Positions 31,657 through 41,920 of a DNA stretch of 64,000 nt are shown here, piece by piece. Positions within the stretch are counted from its first letter, which is position 1. Every line of letters begins with the position of its first letter. Source of the stretch: Rhynchosporium graminicola (Eukaryota; Ascomycota; Leotiomycetes; Helotiales; Ploettnerulaceae); assembly GCA_900074885.1 (NCBI GenBank), contig FJUW01000020.1, positions 798,844-862,843 on the forward strand. The letters are read 5' to 3'. The translations under genes and the position numbers were made by a program. Under the pieces are notes generated by a model that was given only the letters and a program-made list of their open reading frames with translations, was not told the origin of the DNA and did no database searches.

Positions 31657-32364
31657 TCATTCTGCTTGTATTCCTTTCGAAGCCTCGGCCGCCATGTTAG
31701 CTTCCATCTTCCTTCTCGCTGCCATAATCATCTCTTCCCTTCTCCTCTGTAATAATGCCTGTCTCTCTCCCTTGTTCGCACTCCAAGCCTGGCCATGCTT
31801 CTGTTTTCCCGTCGATGTAGCGACCTCTCCCTCCACCGACCCATCTACTTTGCTCGCTTCTTCAGCAAGCTTGGCTTTAAGGTTGTATCGAGTAATCAGA
31901 TCTGGTTGAAGAGGCTTTGCTTGTGCTGGGGTTGCTGTGGATGTTGCCGAGGAGGCAGGAACTGGCAACGGAGGTTGAAACGACTGCGGAGGCTACAAAA
32001 CAGGAGAGTTAGCATCATTGTACGTCTGCAAATTGCTAGAATCATTGAAAGCTCCTGCAACATGGACGTTCCAAACTTGTGAACATACCACTTCCAAGCC
32101 CCTCCCACTCAGTACCCTCTCCGTGGTAGCCACGACATTTCCGCCATTCCGCTGCAGATCCCACATGATGCTTCGCCGCGACACTTGCGGAAACATTTGC
32201 TGTATCCTCTCGACATCTGCCTCTCTTGCGCGAACATTGTTGGCGGAGTTGGAGTTTCGACTTTGGGATCCGGAACCGGTCGAGAAGAAGAAGAACCGAA
32301 TGGCAAAGCCCCCAACAAGAAGTATGAAGACCAGTTGCGGGATCCCGATCGTCTGGTCGGCCAT
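31657..32364 (-). CDS. cue1: CUE1-like ER membrane CUE-domain protein
   Basis: Predicted 203-residue protein from exons 32364-32089 and 31992-31657 (intron 32088-31993, GTATGT..TGTAG, phase 0). The start at 32364 (MADQTIG) is chosen over an in-frame ATG 33 nt upstream because it places the hydrophobic segment (about residues 9-28, LVFILLVGGFAIRFFFFS) as an N-terminal anchor. A CUE domain follows (about 48-90) with ADVERIQQMFPQVSRRSI and RNGGNVVATTERVL, including the MFP ubiquitin-binding motif. The C-terminal half has a P/A/T linker and a basic helical end (RREEMIMAARRKMEA), as in the E2-binding region of yeast Cue1. Known role: recruits and activates the E2 Ubc7 at the ER for ER-associated degradation. 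Length equals that of yeast Cue1. Orthology is likely, not proven. Confidence 0.85.
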
Positions 32365-33037
32365 TCTTGGGGGATAGGATTTGGGCACACTGTACAAGCT
32401 GTGAGTGCTGAGGTATTTGGTTCAAGGTAGTAAGGTAGTATGGTAGGTAGTGTAGGTAAGCTGGTATGAGTTGACAGTGTTCAGCAGGCGCGATTTGTCC
32501 GATAGAGTTGCTTCGAAAGCAACAAATCTTGACCAGTATCTAGGAAGAGAAAACTAGGAAAGGGCGCTTTCAATTCACTAGTGGCATGCGATTAATTGGT
32601 ACACTTTGGAATGGCGACAGCACAATACCTTACAGCAGTTCGGAGACATGACCGTAGCATCGGGATTGCGATACCAGGGTTGTCACGTGCACACTTTCCA
32701 ACATTAGAATGTGCAAGTGGATTAAAAGTAGCACCTGGTGGGATTATATGGCATGGCTATGCCAGTATGATTTGAATTAGCCAGTTACTTTCAATTATCA
32801 TGATAATTGAATCTCATGATGGATTCCCGTAAACCTCGCCGGGTTACAGAAACGCCCCAAAAGACACGATTCCACTCAGCCATCCTGAGCTATTGACTCC
32901 AATGCTAGCTAGTGAATCAACGCCGCCGATCACAGGGATTTTCCACCACCTATGAATAGTACCTGCTCTACCATCAACCTCAATTGATTGCTAGTTGAAA
33001 GCAAGAACCTGCGCAATTCCACACCGACCATAGCCAT
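32365..33037. other. Intergenic between cue1 and not2
   Basis: About 670 bp holding the cue1 promoter (minus strand) and the not2 3' region. A small inverted motif (ATTATCATGATAAT, 32795-32808) is a perfect 14-bp palindrome of unknown meaning. No gene. Confidence 0.45.
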
Positions 33038-35078
33038 CTAGCCCACATGTGATGATACAAGAGCTCGCGGAAGAGCACTAGGAAGGGAAGGGTTCTCAAG
33101 ATCGTCATAAATGAGGGTGAACTCTCGCTACTGCAGTGTCAGCACATCTCAACGAGGTTAAGAGGATAGGGAAGACTTACTCGTTCGCGATGCCATTGTT
33201 TGATATCGAAAAAGATATAATAGCCACGCTCTGTACCATTTCCCATAGATTGCGGAACCATCATCTCATCTTTGGTCAGCCAAAGCTGCAGCTTCTTGTG
33301 ATAACGCCAATTGCGATTGTGTCTAAACAAACTTAGTTTCCGCTGCCCAAATCATAGCTGGTGCAATCTTACAGCTCTGACGCAGCCATCAGCTGTTGAA
33401 CATCTCCTGGATTGCTGTAGAACATGAAGATCAGGGCCTCGTCGTTGAAATTGGACATCTTGGTCTCTAGAGCAGCAACGTTTCCCACAGTGTAGCACTC
33501 TGGCAAAGTGAATCGGGGTACTACTGGTTGAGGAGGCTCGTTCTCCCACAACGAGTAAATCTGCGAAGATATGTTCCTGGAGCTTGTTAACACATGAGAC
33601 GCTATTCCCGGACCATTTTGGGACTTACTCATTAGAGTTCAGATCGAAGCCAAAATTGGCCATGTCCGTTCCAGTAACAAGCGCTGCATAGTCGGGAAAG
33701 TTGTTCATCATAACAGAAAAACCTTTGAGACCCCATCTGTCCATCTCACTCATGCCAGGTAGGGGATCTTGAACCTCGAGATTAGACTCGCCAGCATTGC
33801 TTTGGACGGAACCCATGGTGGAGTCCACAGTTTGTGAGCGCGCCACTTCCTGCTGTGGTGGCCCGTCTGTTCTCGACATGATTGAATGCACTGTTGTCTC
33901 TTCACGCTGGAGATGTTGTGTTGACTGAGGGAACTGTGCATTAGAGAAACTCTGGAACTTGGTTTAGCCTCGCGTTTATCCAGATACGCACATGAACTCA
34001 CATTTGTGTCACTTTCCGGCAATCCACCTGAGGCATGACGATTTCCATCGGTTGGGGATCTAGAGACTGACAGACCTTCACGATTGGTTAGTGCTTATTC
34101 ACACAAGCCATGCAAGTGAATATGTTTCACTAACCAGATATGCTTCCTGGTGAAGCGACTCTATTGCCTGGTATTACACGATTGCTCCCCGACAACGCAT
34201 TAAGTAAACCATTGCTTCGATTTGATTGGGGTGGATTTGCCAGACCAAACCCCAAGCTGTTTGACTGAGGACCAAAGCCTACATTGGGTATCGAACCACG
34301 GTCCTGTCCGATTTCACCATTTGCGTTCCTATTCAGAGGGGGAAAGTCATCCACAGGATTAGATTGTGAGGACTGGCCGACAGCATTTTGGCTTCCAAAT
34401 CTGAACCCTCCCTGACTGCTCGGCAATTGTGAGGACGAGCTGAATAGATCCTCCTGTTGCTGCTGGGTTTGCTGCTGGTTATTTAACTGTTGCTGCGACG
34501 AAAGCCCCGATTGCTGTTGTAGCCGCATGTTCGTTGAAGGTCCCAGCGGTCGAGCTCCACCAGCGGCCCAAGCCGACTGACTTGGTTGAGGTTGATTATT
34601 AGATAACGATGGGAATTCGCTGAAGATATGAGTAAGCCTATGGGTCAACAAGTCTGCTAATTCGAGGCAGCTTGGAGCTCGGGCTTCGAGACACTTATTT
34701 AGGAGTCGCTGAGGTCCAAAAGATAAAGCCAGTCACTTACGAGAGGTCTAAAGGCGTTGCAGGCTGGGATGAACCACCAATGGTCTGGGCAAAACTCGTC
34801 ATTGGAACATTGCTCGGTCGTGTATTTGCAAGACCTGCACTCCCCATAGGCAATCCACCAAAGCCCCAGGTTGTCCCACCATTACCAGCTACAGTAGCAA
34901 ACAATCAGTACAAGTCACTCCAGCATATGAGGTCCTTCGAAGCATTCGTACCCATCTTTCCACTGGGCGGTAGCCGGCTCGATACACTCCGATTCGAGAC
35001 TATTTGTTGTTGGGCTTGGAATCCGTTTGGCATGCCACGCAGCGATTGGGGACCGACGGCTTTCACGAGTGTCAGCAT
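33038..35078 (-). CDS. not2: NOT2/CNOT2 subunit of the CCR4-NOT complex
   Basis: Predicted about 522-525 residues from eight exons: 35078-34952, 34888-34741, 34619-34135, 34066-34002 (or from 34075), 33933-33629, 33576-33373, 33322-33181 and 33127-33038. All phases close. The start is the most upstream in-frame ATG; 35033 (MPNGFQ) is an alternative. The N-terminal two thirds are disordered and Q/N/S-rich, with fungal NOT2 signatures such as WGFGGLPMG, SFAQTIGGSSQPATPLDLSE and FPSLSNN. The middle has MDRWGLKGFSVMMN and LVTGTDMANFGFDLNSNE. The C-terminal NOT-box reads QIYSLWENEP, FTLPECY, ETKMSNFNDEALIFMFYSNPGD and RNWRYHKKLQLWLTKDEM, ending REFTLIYDDLE. Known role: with NOT1/NOT3 it forms the NOT module controlling mRNA deadenylation and transcription. 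The last intron (33180-33128) has tandem acceptors CAG/TAG; only the second gives the full domain. Confidence 0.92.
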
Positions 35079-36586
35079 GATATTCCTATAGATCCAATGT
35101 TCTTAACTGAGCGAGGACCTGAAAGTCCAAGGAGAAACTATGGTATGACAATCATATCCACCAAAGTCCGGACTTTCACTGGGAATCGCCAACAAACATC
35201 TTTCTGCATAAGCAGAACTTGCGCTGCAATTCGAATAACCACTAGCTATTCCAGAGATTTGCAGAACAATAGCAAGCTCGAGAGGGGGTTTGCTCGAGGC
35301 GCGTGTCTTGCCAGGGACTATGCAATGCCGACAAGCGCAGCATCTCCTTGCTATCGATATGGTAAGAAGACAAAGGACAGACTATCGCCATCTGATCATA
35401 TTGCGCCGCCCTCTGCCAGTATCTGGGGCATTCGAAGCAGACAAGTCCATCGTGAACATTGGGCATACGGCGGGGCTGTTTGTGGGGAAGAAAGAGCGTT
35501 CAATTCCATACCTGGTCGATTCATCGTGCTTTACAGTGTCTGTCAACCTCCACGTCCAGGAGAGTGTAGTATCCAGGCCAATTATTCGATTAGGGCAAAA
35601 GTTGTGCTAGTAGTTTGTGTAGAGTCGAATTTGGGTGAAGTTCTGGCTCGTCCTGAACGCTCACTTGCGAGCCAGGGCCGGCAGCTTGGAAGCTACTTAC
35701 AAGGCATCTAGCCTATTCGAGTTTAGCTCCTTAGCCACTCAATAGCATTTCAACGACCAGGTCGTGATCAACTTCCAACCACATTAAATAACTAATGTAG
35801 ATACACTCGATTTTTCACTCCGAGGAACCGTTTGTTCTGCAGTGCGTGCTGATAACAAGTGTTAGAATGCACAATTTGAAAAGAAAGTTGCAAGTGGCTC
35901 CTTATCTGAGATTGCGAGTTGAGGACAGGACGCGCTCTATTATCACTTGCGATAGGAGTTTCATTATTCACGTTCACCGACACTAGTTTCTTGCATAGGG
36001 TTAAGTTCTGCCTTACTGGAGATAGAGACGCTTAGTAAGTGAAACTGCATTTGGGGCCAGAATAGAGGAATCCAGGCCAATGCACCCGCAAATGCAGCCC
36101 GAAGACGTTTTAGAAGATTTCATTTATCAGATCTTGATGCCACGGGGTGCTACAGTCCCTACGGCAGCTCACGAGATTGGAACATCGTATTTTGCTTCCA
36201 GTGCTCGACCTCTTTATCTCCTTGTGAGTCGAGAGCCGCAAGCGACCTGGCTAGCCCAGTCCTCGCAAGAAAGCACGACGACTTCGAAGGATAAGCCCGA
36301 CCAAGTCCACCCTATGTCAACACCACAGGCGAAAGTAGCTCATTTATTCGCGATTCATTAAACCAATCCAAGCTATGAATCATATGCGCCAACCAGCATA
36401 GGATCACAAACGAATTCTCCAAACTTCCTCAACTCCTCCTGACAATTCCTTTGTCGTTATATCTACCTGAAATGCTGCGTTTTTGTGATGGAGTTGCCGT
36501 TTTGGGACATCAGAGACCTCTTATGATTTTCTTATGATAGAGCTCAACCTCCTTACTAGCGACGCCTGTATTAGTCTAGTTATTCC
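35079..36586. other. Upstream of not2; no separate gene supported
   Basis: About 1.5 kb. A 235-codon plus-strand frame (35004-35711) is antisense to the not2 5' end and lacks features, so I left it out. A non-coding 5' exon of not2 is possible around 35080-35200. The distal part is the 3' region of the Zn2Cys6 gene. Confidence 0.4.
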
Positions 36587-39165
36587 CTAACCTCGATCCC
36601 AATACTCATGGCCGTCATCAAGCCCGAGCTGGTAAGAGTCCTCTTGTCCAGCGTGACGATCAACGCCTTTCAAATTCTTATGCTCGGCGTACATTTCTTG
36701 GCGTCCTGCTAGACCTGAGTGGATTGCTGCATTCATGCCTTCCTCAGTTGATGGCAAGGTCGGCTTCCCATCATCGAGCTTAAGCGAAGCAAATATTGCT
36801 TTCATATCTCGTAAATCCTCAGCAGGCTCGGTCTTTGCTGGAGATGTGCGTTCTTCCACAAACTTTCGAATTGAGCGGACAATTTGGGGGTAATTTTCGT
36901 CATTTGGAAGCCACCAGTGCATGCATGAACGATCTTGGAACAGATCGGCCATTTTGGTTCTAAACGTGTACGGATAGATATATCTAGTCACTGTCAGAAG
37001 GAACACAAATCGAGAATGACAAGATTACCCTTTCGATTCAATCGTTGCCAGCTTCCGGCGAGCCCACATTGAATGAGTTTCATCTCGGGGCAAGAATAAA
37101 CAGGCGATTCCCAGGCTTGCTTGACAAGCTAGTACAGTTCCGGGAGGACTACCAGGCCAGAACTCGACGGCTTCGAATAGTTGACAGGTAGCATATGCTT
37201 TGGCACCGAGATCAGCGCTCGGCTGTGTCTGCATAGTGAGAGCAGTCTGGTACTTGTGCATCATATCAATAGCATACCAATCGATCATGGCGACGTTCAT
37301 TGCCCATAACGGCCCGTGATATATGATACCCGGCATGTACGGGTCAACAATATCCTCGGGATCAAGGGGGCGAGCGCCTGGAAAGTCGTTAATCAAGTAG
37401 CGGGGATCTTGAAGAGCAGGATCCATCATCGTTTTCCACTCTTCGATCCTTCTGGCAATGGCATTATTCTCGGTCATGAATTGCTGATCTGATAACTCCT
37501 TCTTTCCTCGTTTCACGAAAAGCAACGACATATCCGTAGCAACGAGCCGGTGTTGAGCGATTGCTGATTCAATCTTCCAGTCGAGTACATCTGGCTCTTT
37601 TGCTACTTGATCTTGGAAAAATTCCTGGGAAACCGAAAACCATTCCCTGGAAAGCACAGTCTCGAAACCACCCATCAAGCCGGCAAAGACATCGAAACGC
37701 ATGTACCAGCCCAGTATCACACGGGTTAGTGGATCTTCCATAACCGTTTCCGGTGTATATAACTCGGTCAGTATTTCGAAGGCCGCTTTTTGATGCCCCA
37801 ACAAATTCATCCAGTCTCCCAGGAACTCCTGCAACATTGTGTCAGTCGTTATGGATATAGGAATCCATTTTACCCACTTCTACTGTTGCTAGCTGAAGGA
37901 TCGCCAAAAGTGTGCCATTCGTGTGCCGCTCGCCTCGCTTCAAGGAAGTTAATAGCAAGGAAACAGCTTTATTATAATACCTGGAAGACAAACAATTAAT
38001 GATACAATTTCAAATCTGGCTTGACGAGCTGGGGTCACTTTCTTCCTGTCTACCATGTCAAGACCGAAATGTGCACTTACTGGAGGAAGTCCTGAATTCT
38101 GCCCTCAGTGGTATGCAATGTTCTCTGAAATGCAGAAAATCCAACGACTGCGTACAGTAGCGGCTCATTTCGCAGTGCGGCGTCCAGGAAGGTCGTCTGG
38201 AGAAAGTTTGCCGCGTCGAATTTTAACGAGTAGTGGAGATGCGTCACATTCTCGTAGAAGTACGTCAAGTAGAATTGCAAATCGAGAGGTAGGTGTGACC
38301 AGTCACTCCTCAGTGTATCGGAATTAGTAGAGAAGGGAACTCTCGTCTTCTTCGTTTTCAAAACTGCTATTGTGTCGTATTGGCCGTATCCTACGGAGCC
38401 TTCAGTTGATGGTGTTGGAGAAGCACCTTTATCCTGTATCAGAGATGGGGTCTCAGAGTCGTGTCTTACTGTGCTTTTCTGCCCCACTCCGAATTGAGTG
38501 GAACTGCTCTGGTGCATTCCATACTTCGACAGGTCATTATTGAGAGCAGAGTCCTCCGAGGCTTCGACTTCGTCCGGGATTGCCTCCAAACGCTCCTGGG
38601 ACAGGTCTTCCTCAGATTCATCAGATGAAGATCCCGGACTTTCATGCGACGACAAGTTCAAAGTACTTGAAGAAGTACTCCTTAAAGCTTTCGCCGATGT
38701 TGAAGTTTCCGGATAAACGCATTCTCGTCCACCTTTCTTGCATCCTATTGAACTCATTAGTACCAGACAGCGCCACTCTGCAAACAATACTCACGCTCGC
38801 ATAGAGGTCGAGTCTCGTCACACTGCTGAGTGTTAGGATCCAACGCTACTAAACTTTTTAAAATTGCTCTACACACTACGCACCTTGACTCGACGAGACC
38901 GGCATGTATAGCATCCGCTTCTGGTACGGCGGTGTTTCGTTTGATCAGGATTGGGATTTGACTTGCGTCTGTTGCGATGAGGTTTAGGAGGATTCATCAT
39001 TGTGTCCTGGACGCCGAACAGATATTGGAGATCTGCGTACGAACTTGCAGAACTGAGATGAGTTGATGAAGTAAAGCCCCGCTGGAGCGGATTCGTGAAT
39101 GATGCGACCTGCTGCTGCTGAGAACTGACCCTTTCTGCTGGATAGTCGTGGCTGTAGTGGGTCAT
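36587..39165 (-). CDS. Zn2Cys6 transcription factor with fungal TF domain (Fungal_trans_2 type)
   Basis: Predicted 757-residue protein from six exons: 39165-38884, 38822-38795 (28 nt), 38744-38081, 37980-37878, 37828-37029 and 36983-36587; all joins keep frame. The zinc cluster is split by two introns and reads C85YTC88RSRRVKC95 then DETRPLC102ERC105KKGGREC112, the standard C-x2-C-x6-C-x6-C-x2-C-x6-C. A basic run (HRNRRKSNPNPDQTKHRRTRSG) precedes it, and an S/E-rich linker follows. From about residue 240 a helical regulatory domain begins with LPLDLQFYLTYFYENVTHLHY, AALRNEPLLYAVVGFSAFQ and YYNKAVSLLL, resembling the PF11951-type domain. The last exon contains PYTFRTKMADLFQDRSCMHWWLPN. Probably a nuclear activator or repressor; its targets are unknown and no cluster of enzymes lies next to it. 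Confidence 0.88.
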
Positions 39166-40490
39166 GACGGTTCACAGAAAAGTAAGAAGAGCCCTGTGCG
39201 AAGTTCAGTTGCTGAGCAGAAGGCTATTAGTTCAGATCTCTTTGACAGGAAGCCCCAGAAATTTGTCTGGTAGTCTATCAGATGCAAGTTCCACATGGGA
39301 TATAGAACCTCACTCACACAGGCACAGTTATTATGTTGAGCAGCAGCGGCCAGGCTTTTTCGGTCTCTGAAGTAGAAGCAACTCTAGACGGCACCAGAGA
39401 ACAAGTGAGGAATGGTTGCTCGGAAAAAAATGACTTCCGTAGCGGATAGGCCTGAAGGAGACCCTGGTAGGCGTTATAAGAAAAGAACGAAAATATCTCT
39501 CTGCCAGGAATGTAGTTGTCAAAAGGCTCCGTAGCTTTCACCAGAAGAGGCAGTACTATCTTCAAGAGCTTGCTTCTAACTGTCCAGCTCCTTCCCATAG
39601 GAGTTTCTAGGGTCTAACGACTGTAGACTTTGGGTATCAAATTCCCGAAATGGCCCGTTTTGGAACTGTGCAAGGTGGCGTGACACAGTCTCCTATTTGG
39701 GAATTCCTGATGATAGCGAACAACTTTTCCAAAAACTATGGGCGTCCAAAGTCCCTGAGCACCTGGAGTATCTTTAATTGGAACAAGGACGAATGTTACC
39801 GGAAGAGGAGTCTTCTTTGGTTATGATCTCATGGTATCCTGGACAACGCGGCAGCTGGTAAGTGGGACGGACAGTGGCGCTTTCGAACCCGGAAGTGCCT
39901 TCTATGGTGGATTTCGTGTTCAGCCAGTTGCTAAAAGATCATTCCCTGAGGAGGCTGTTGGCAATGAGTTGATTTCGGCACCTGTAACTTGTGGTTGGAA
40001 CCCGTACGTCGGAAGGCTTGCGAGATTGGAGCAAGATATGGAATCTGGTTCTGCTCGAATGCGGTTCCGCCCCTTGAAAAGCCTAAGGACAAGTAGCAAG
40101 GATGTCTTCGGAGATCCCAGGGTAAAGATCGAGGTGTGTGTGCGCAGAGCGTAGATCAGCCAGGTACCCGCGTAGAACTGTATGGTCCCTGTGGTTCTGA
40201 TATGGAGCAAGACGCAGATTTCCCTCTAGACTCCTCACGCTGGAAATGAATGGACTTTGATCAGGACGTTGAAGTGGGCTGAATGTTCCAAGTAAGGGTT
40301 GTCTCTGGATAGAGAAAGCGCCAAACTTGGTGCTACTGTACCAGGTGATGTTCACGGGGAAACTCCGGGGGCTGTGGCATGCATGGGCTGAATGGACCTG
40401 ATGGCGGAAAGTAATGAATGGATGGGATGTGATGGGATGGTACGGTACGGATGGTACAGTACAAGGAAAGACAAGTGATGCAAGGTTGTA

Positions 40491-40520
40491 AGTAGGAGTA
40501 GGAGTAGGAGTAGGAGTAGG
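40491..40520. repeat. Microsatellite (AGTAGG)n
   Basis: Five tandem hexamers by eye, in a region with other GTA/AGG-rich simple sequence up to about 40810. Confidence 0.9.
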
Positions 40521-40624
40521 TCGTATGCAGAGATAGAGATAGAGATCAATCGGAAATCGAAACCCCCCCAGGTGGAGATGCTCCAGACCTTTTGAGGAAG
40601 AAGGCGAAGGCGGCTGGCCTGCTT

Positions 40625-40650
40625 GTGCAGTGCAGTGCAGTGCAGTGCAG
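40625..40650. repeat. Microsatellite (TGCAG)n
   Basis: Five tandem pentamers by eye. Non-coding. Confidence 0.88.
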
Positions 40651-41864
40651 ACAACAAAGCGAGCGGCAAGGTCAGACAGAGGTCAGGGGACAAGGAGGTA
40701 GAGGAGAGGGAGAGGAGAGGAGGGTAGGGTAGAGTAGGGTAGAGTAGAGTACAGTAGAATACAGTAGAATACAGTAGGATGTAGAGGACAGTAGATGTAG
40801 ATGTAGAGTAGGTGGTAGGCGGGCAGGCAGGCAGGGAGTTGTGATCAGCAAAGCGTCTGGGTCCCAAACCACTGACTTTCTGCGTGACGGCCGAATGATG
40901 AGCAAGATGCGTAGGATGAGGCTGCTAAGGGAGGGACTCTTTTGAATCATGGAGGGAGGGGCAGACGAAACAGCCTGTCTCAGTCTTCGGGAGAATCTTT
41001 TGAGACACTTTTGTCGTCAATTGTCAAGACTTACTCACATAGTACTGTACTTACATCGTCAGTCAGTCGACTTGCATAGTCGAGTTACTTACTGGTTGGT
41101 TGGTACCCGACTATGATGGTACTAGTCCTTCATAGGTATGTATACTTCGTAGTATGCTTATTGTCCTGGTCCTTGCCCCCCCACAAGGTCCCGTCCTGTC
41201 TTCCAGGTTGTCTGTCAATACCGTCCGACCGTCTTATATGACAGGGAGGGGCGTGTCTGTCAAACCCTCTCTCGAGTTGGTCATGTTCCTGCAGCTATCC
41301 CAAATTGCAATCATCCTCCTCGTACACCTGCGCCTGCACCTACACCGAGTATCAGTGTACTGACTGCATCGCCCGTTCCTGGAACATACTCTGCCAGTGG
41401 CCCACGATAAGCCACACTTCATACGAAAGAGTACTGTACTACTTTGTTTGGTACGAAGGTAGGGTAGGGTACGAGTGTGGAGCGTACTTAATACTTTCGG
41501 TACGGAGGTATAGCGGCCAGGGTATCTGAATGAAAGATTGATTGATTGCAATAAGCCACGGAGTAAATAGACATCCCAGCCTGCAGATATCGATATTGAT
41601 GCCTGCCGCTGGAACTTAAAGGCGGAACAATATAGCCCTCCTCCCGACAACTCTGCTCGGGAGAGGTCTGATGGCGAATAGTACTGCAAGGAATGGACGG
41701 AATGGAGAGAGAGTTCCACCAGATCGGACACCGGGGGGTGGGTGGTGGGTGGACTTCCTGAGCAATCGGGCTTGGTTTAACAGATAACTTCATTGGAGTT
41801 TGCATAGCGTGCATGCATGATGCATGATACATGGATGGATGGGATGCCCACCCCATCGCTGACT

Positions 41865-41920
41865 GCCAGTGCCAGTGCCAGTGCCAGATCCAGATCCAGA
41901 GCTTGAGCTTGAGCTTGAGC
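41865..41920. repeat. Compound simple repeat (GCCAGT)n-(CAGATC)n-(GCTTGA)n
   Basis: Three different hexamer arrays follow each other directly within about 55 bp. Each has two to four units. Confidence 0.85.

Noticed and set aside
35004..35711. 235-codon plus-strand open frame
   Set aside because: It overlaps the not2 5' end antisense and has no domain, signal or coding-like pattern. The not2 model explains the overlapping conserved sequence.
40352..40867. 171-codon minus-strand frame rich in L, Y, S and T
   Set aside because: It is the translation of simple repeats (TAC/CTC-rich strand of microsatellites). No conserved motif.
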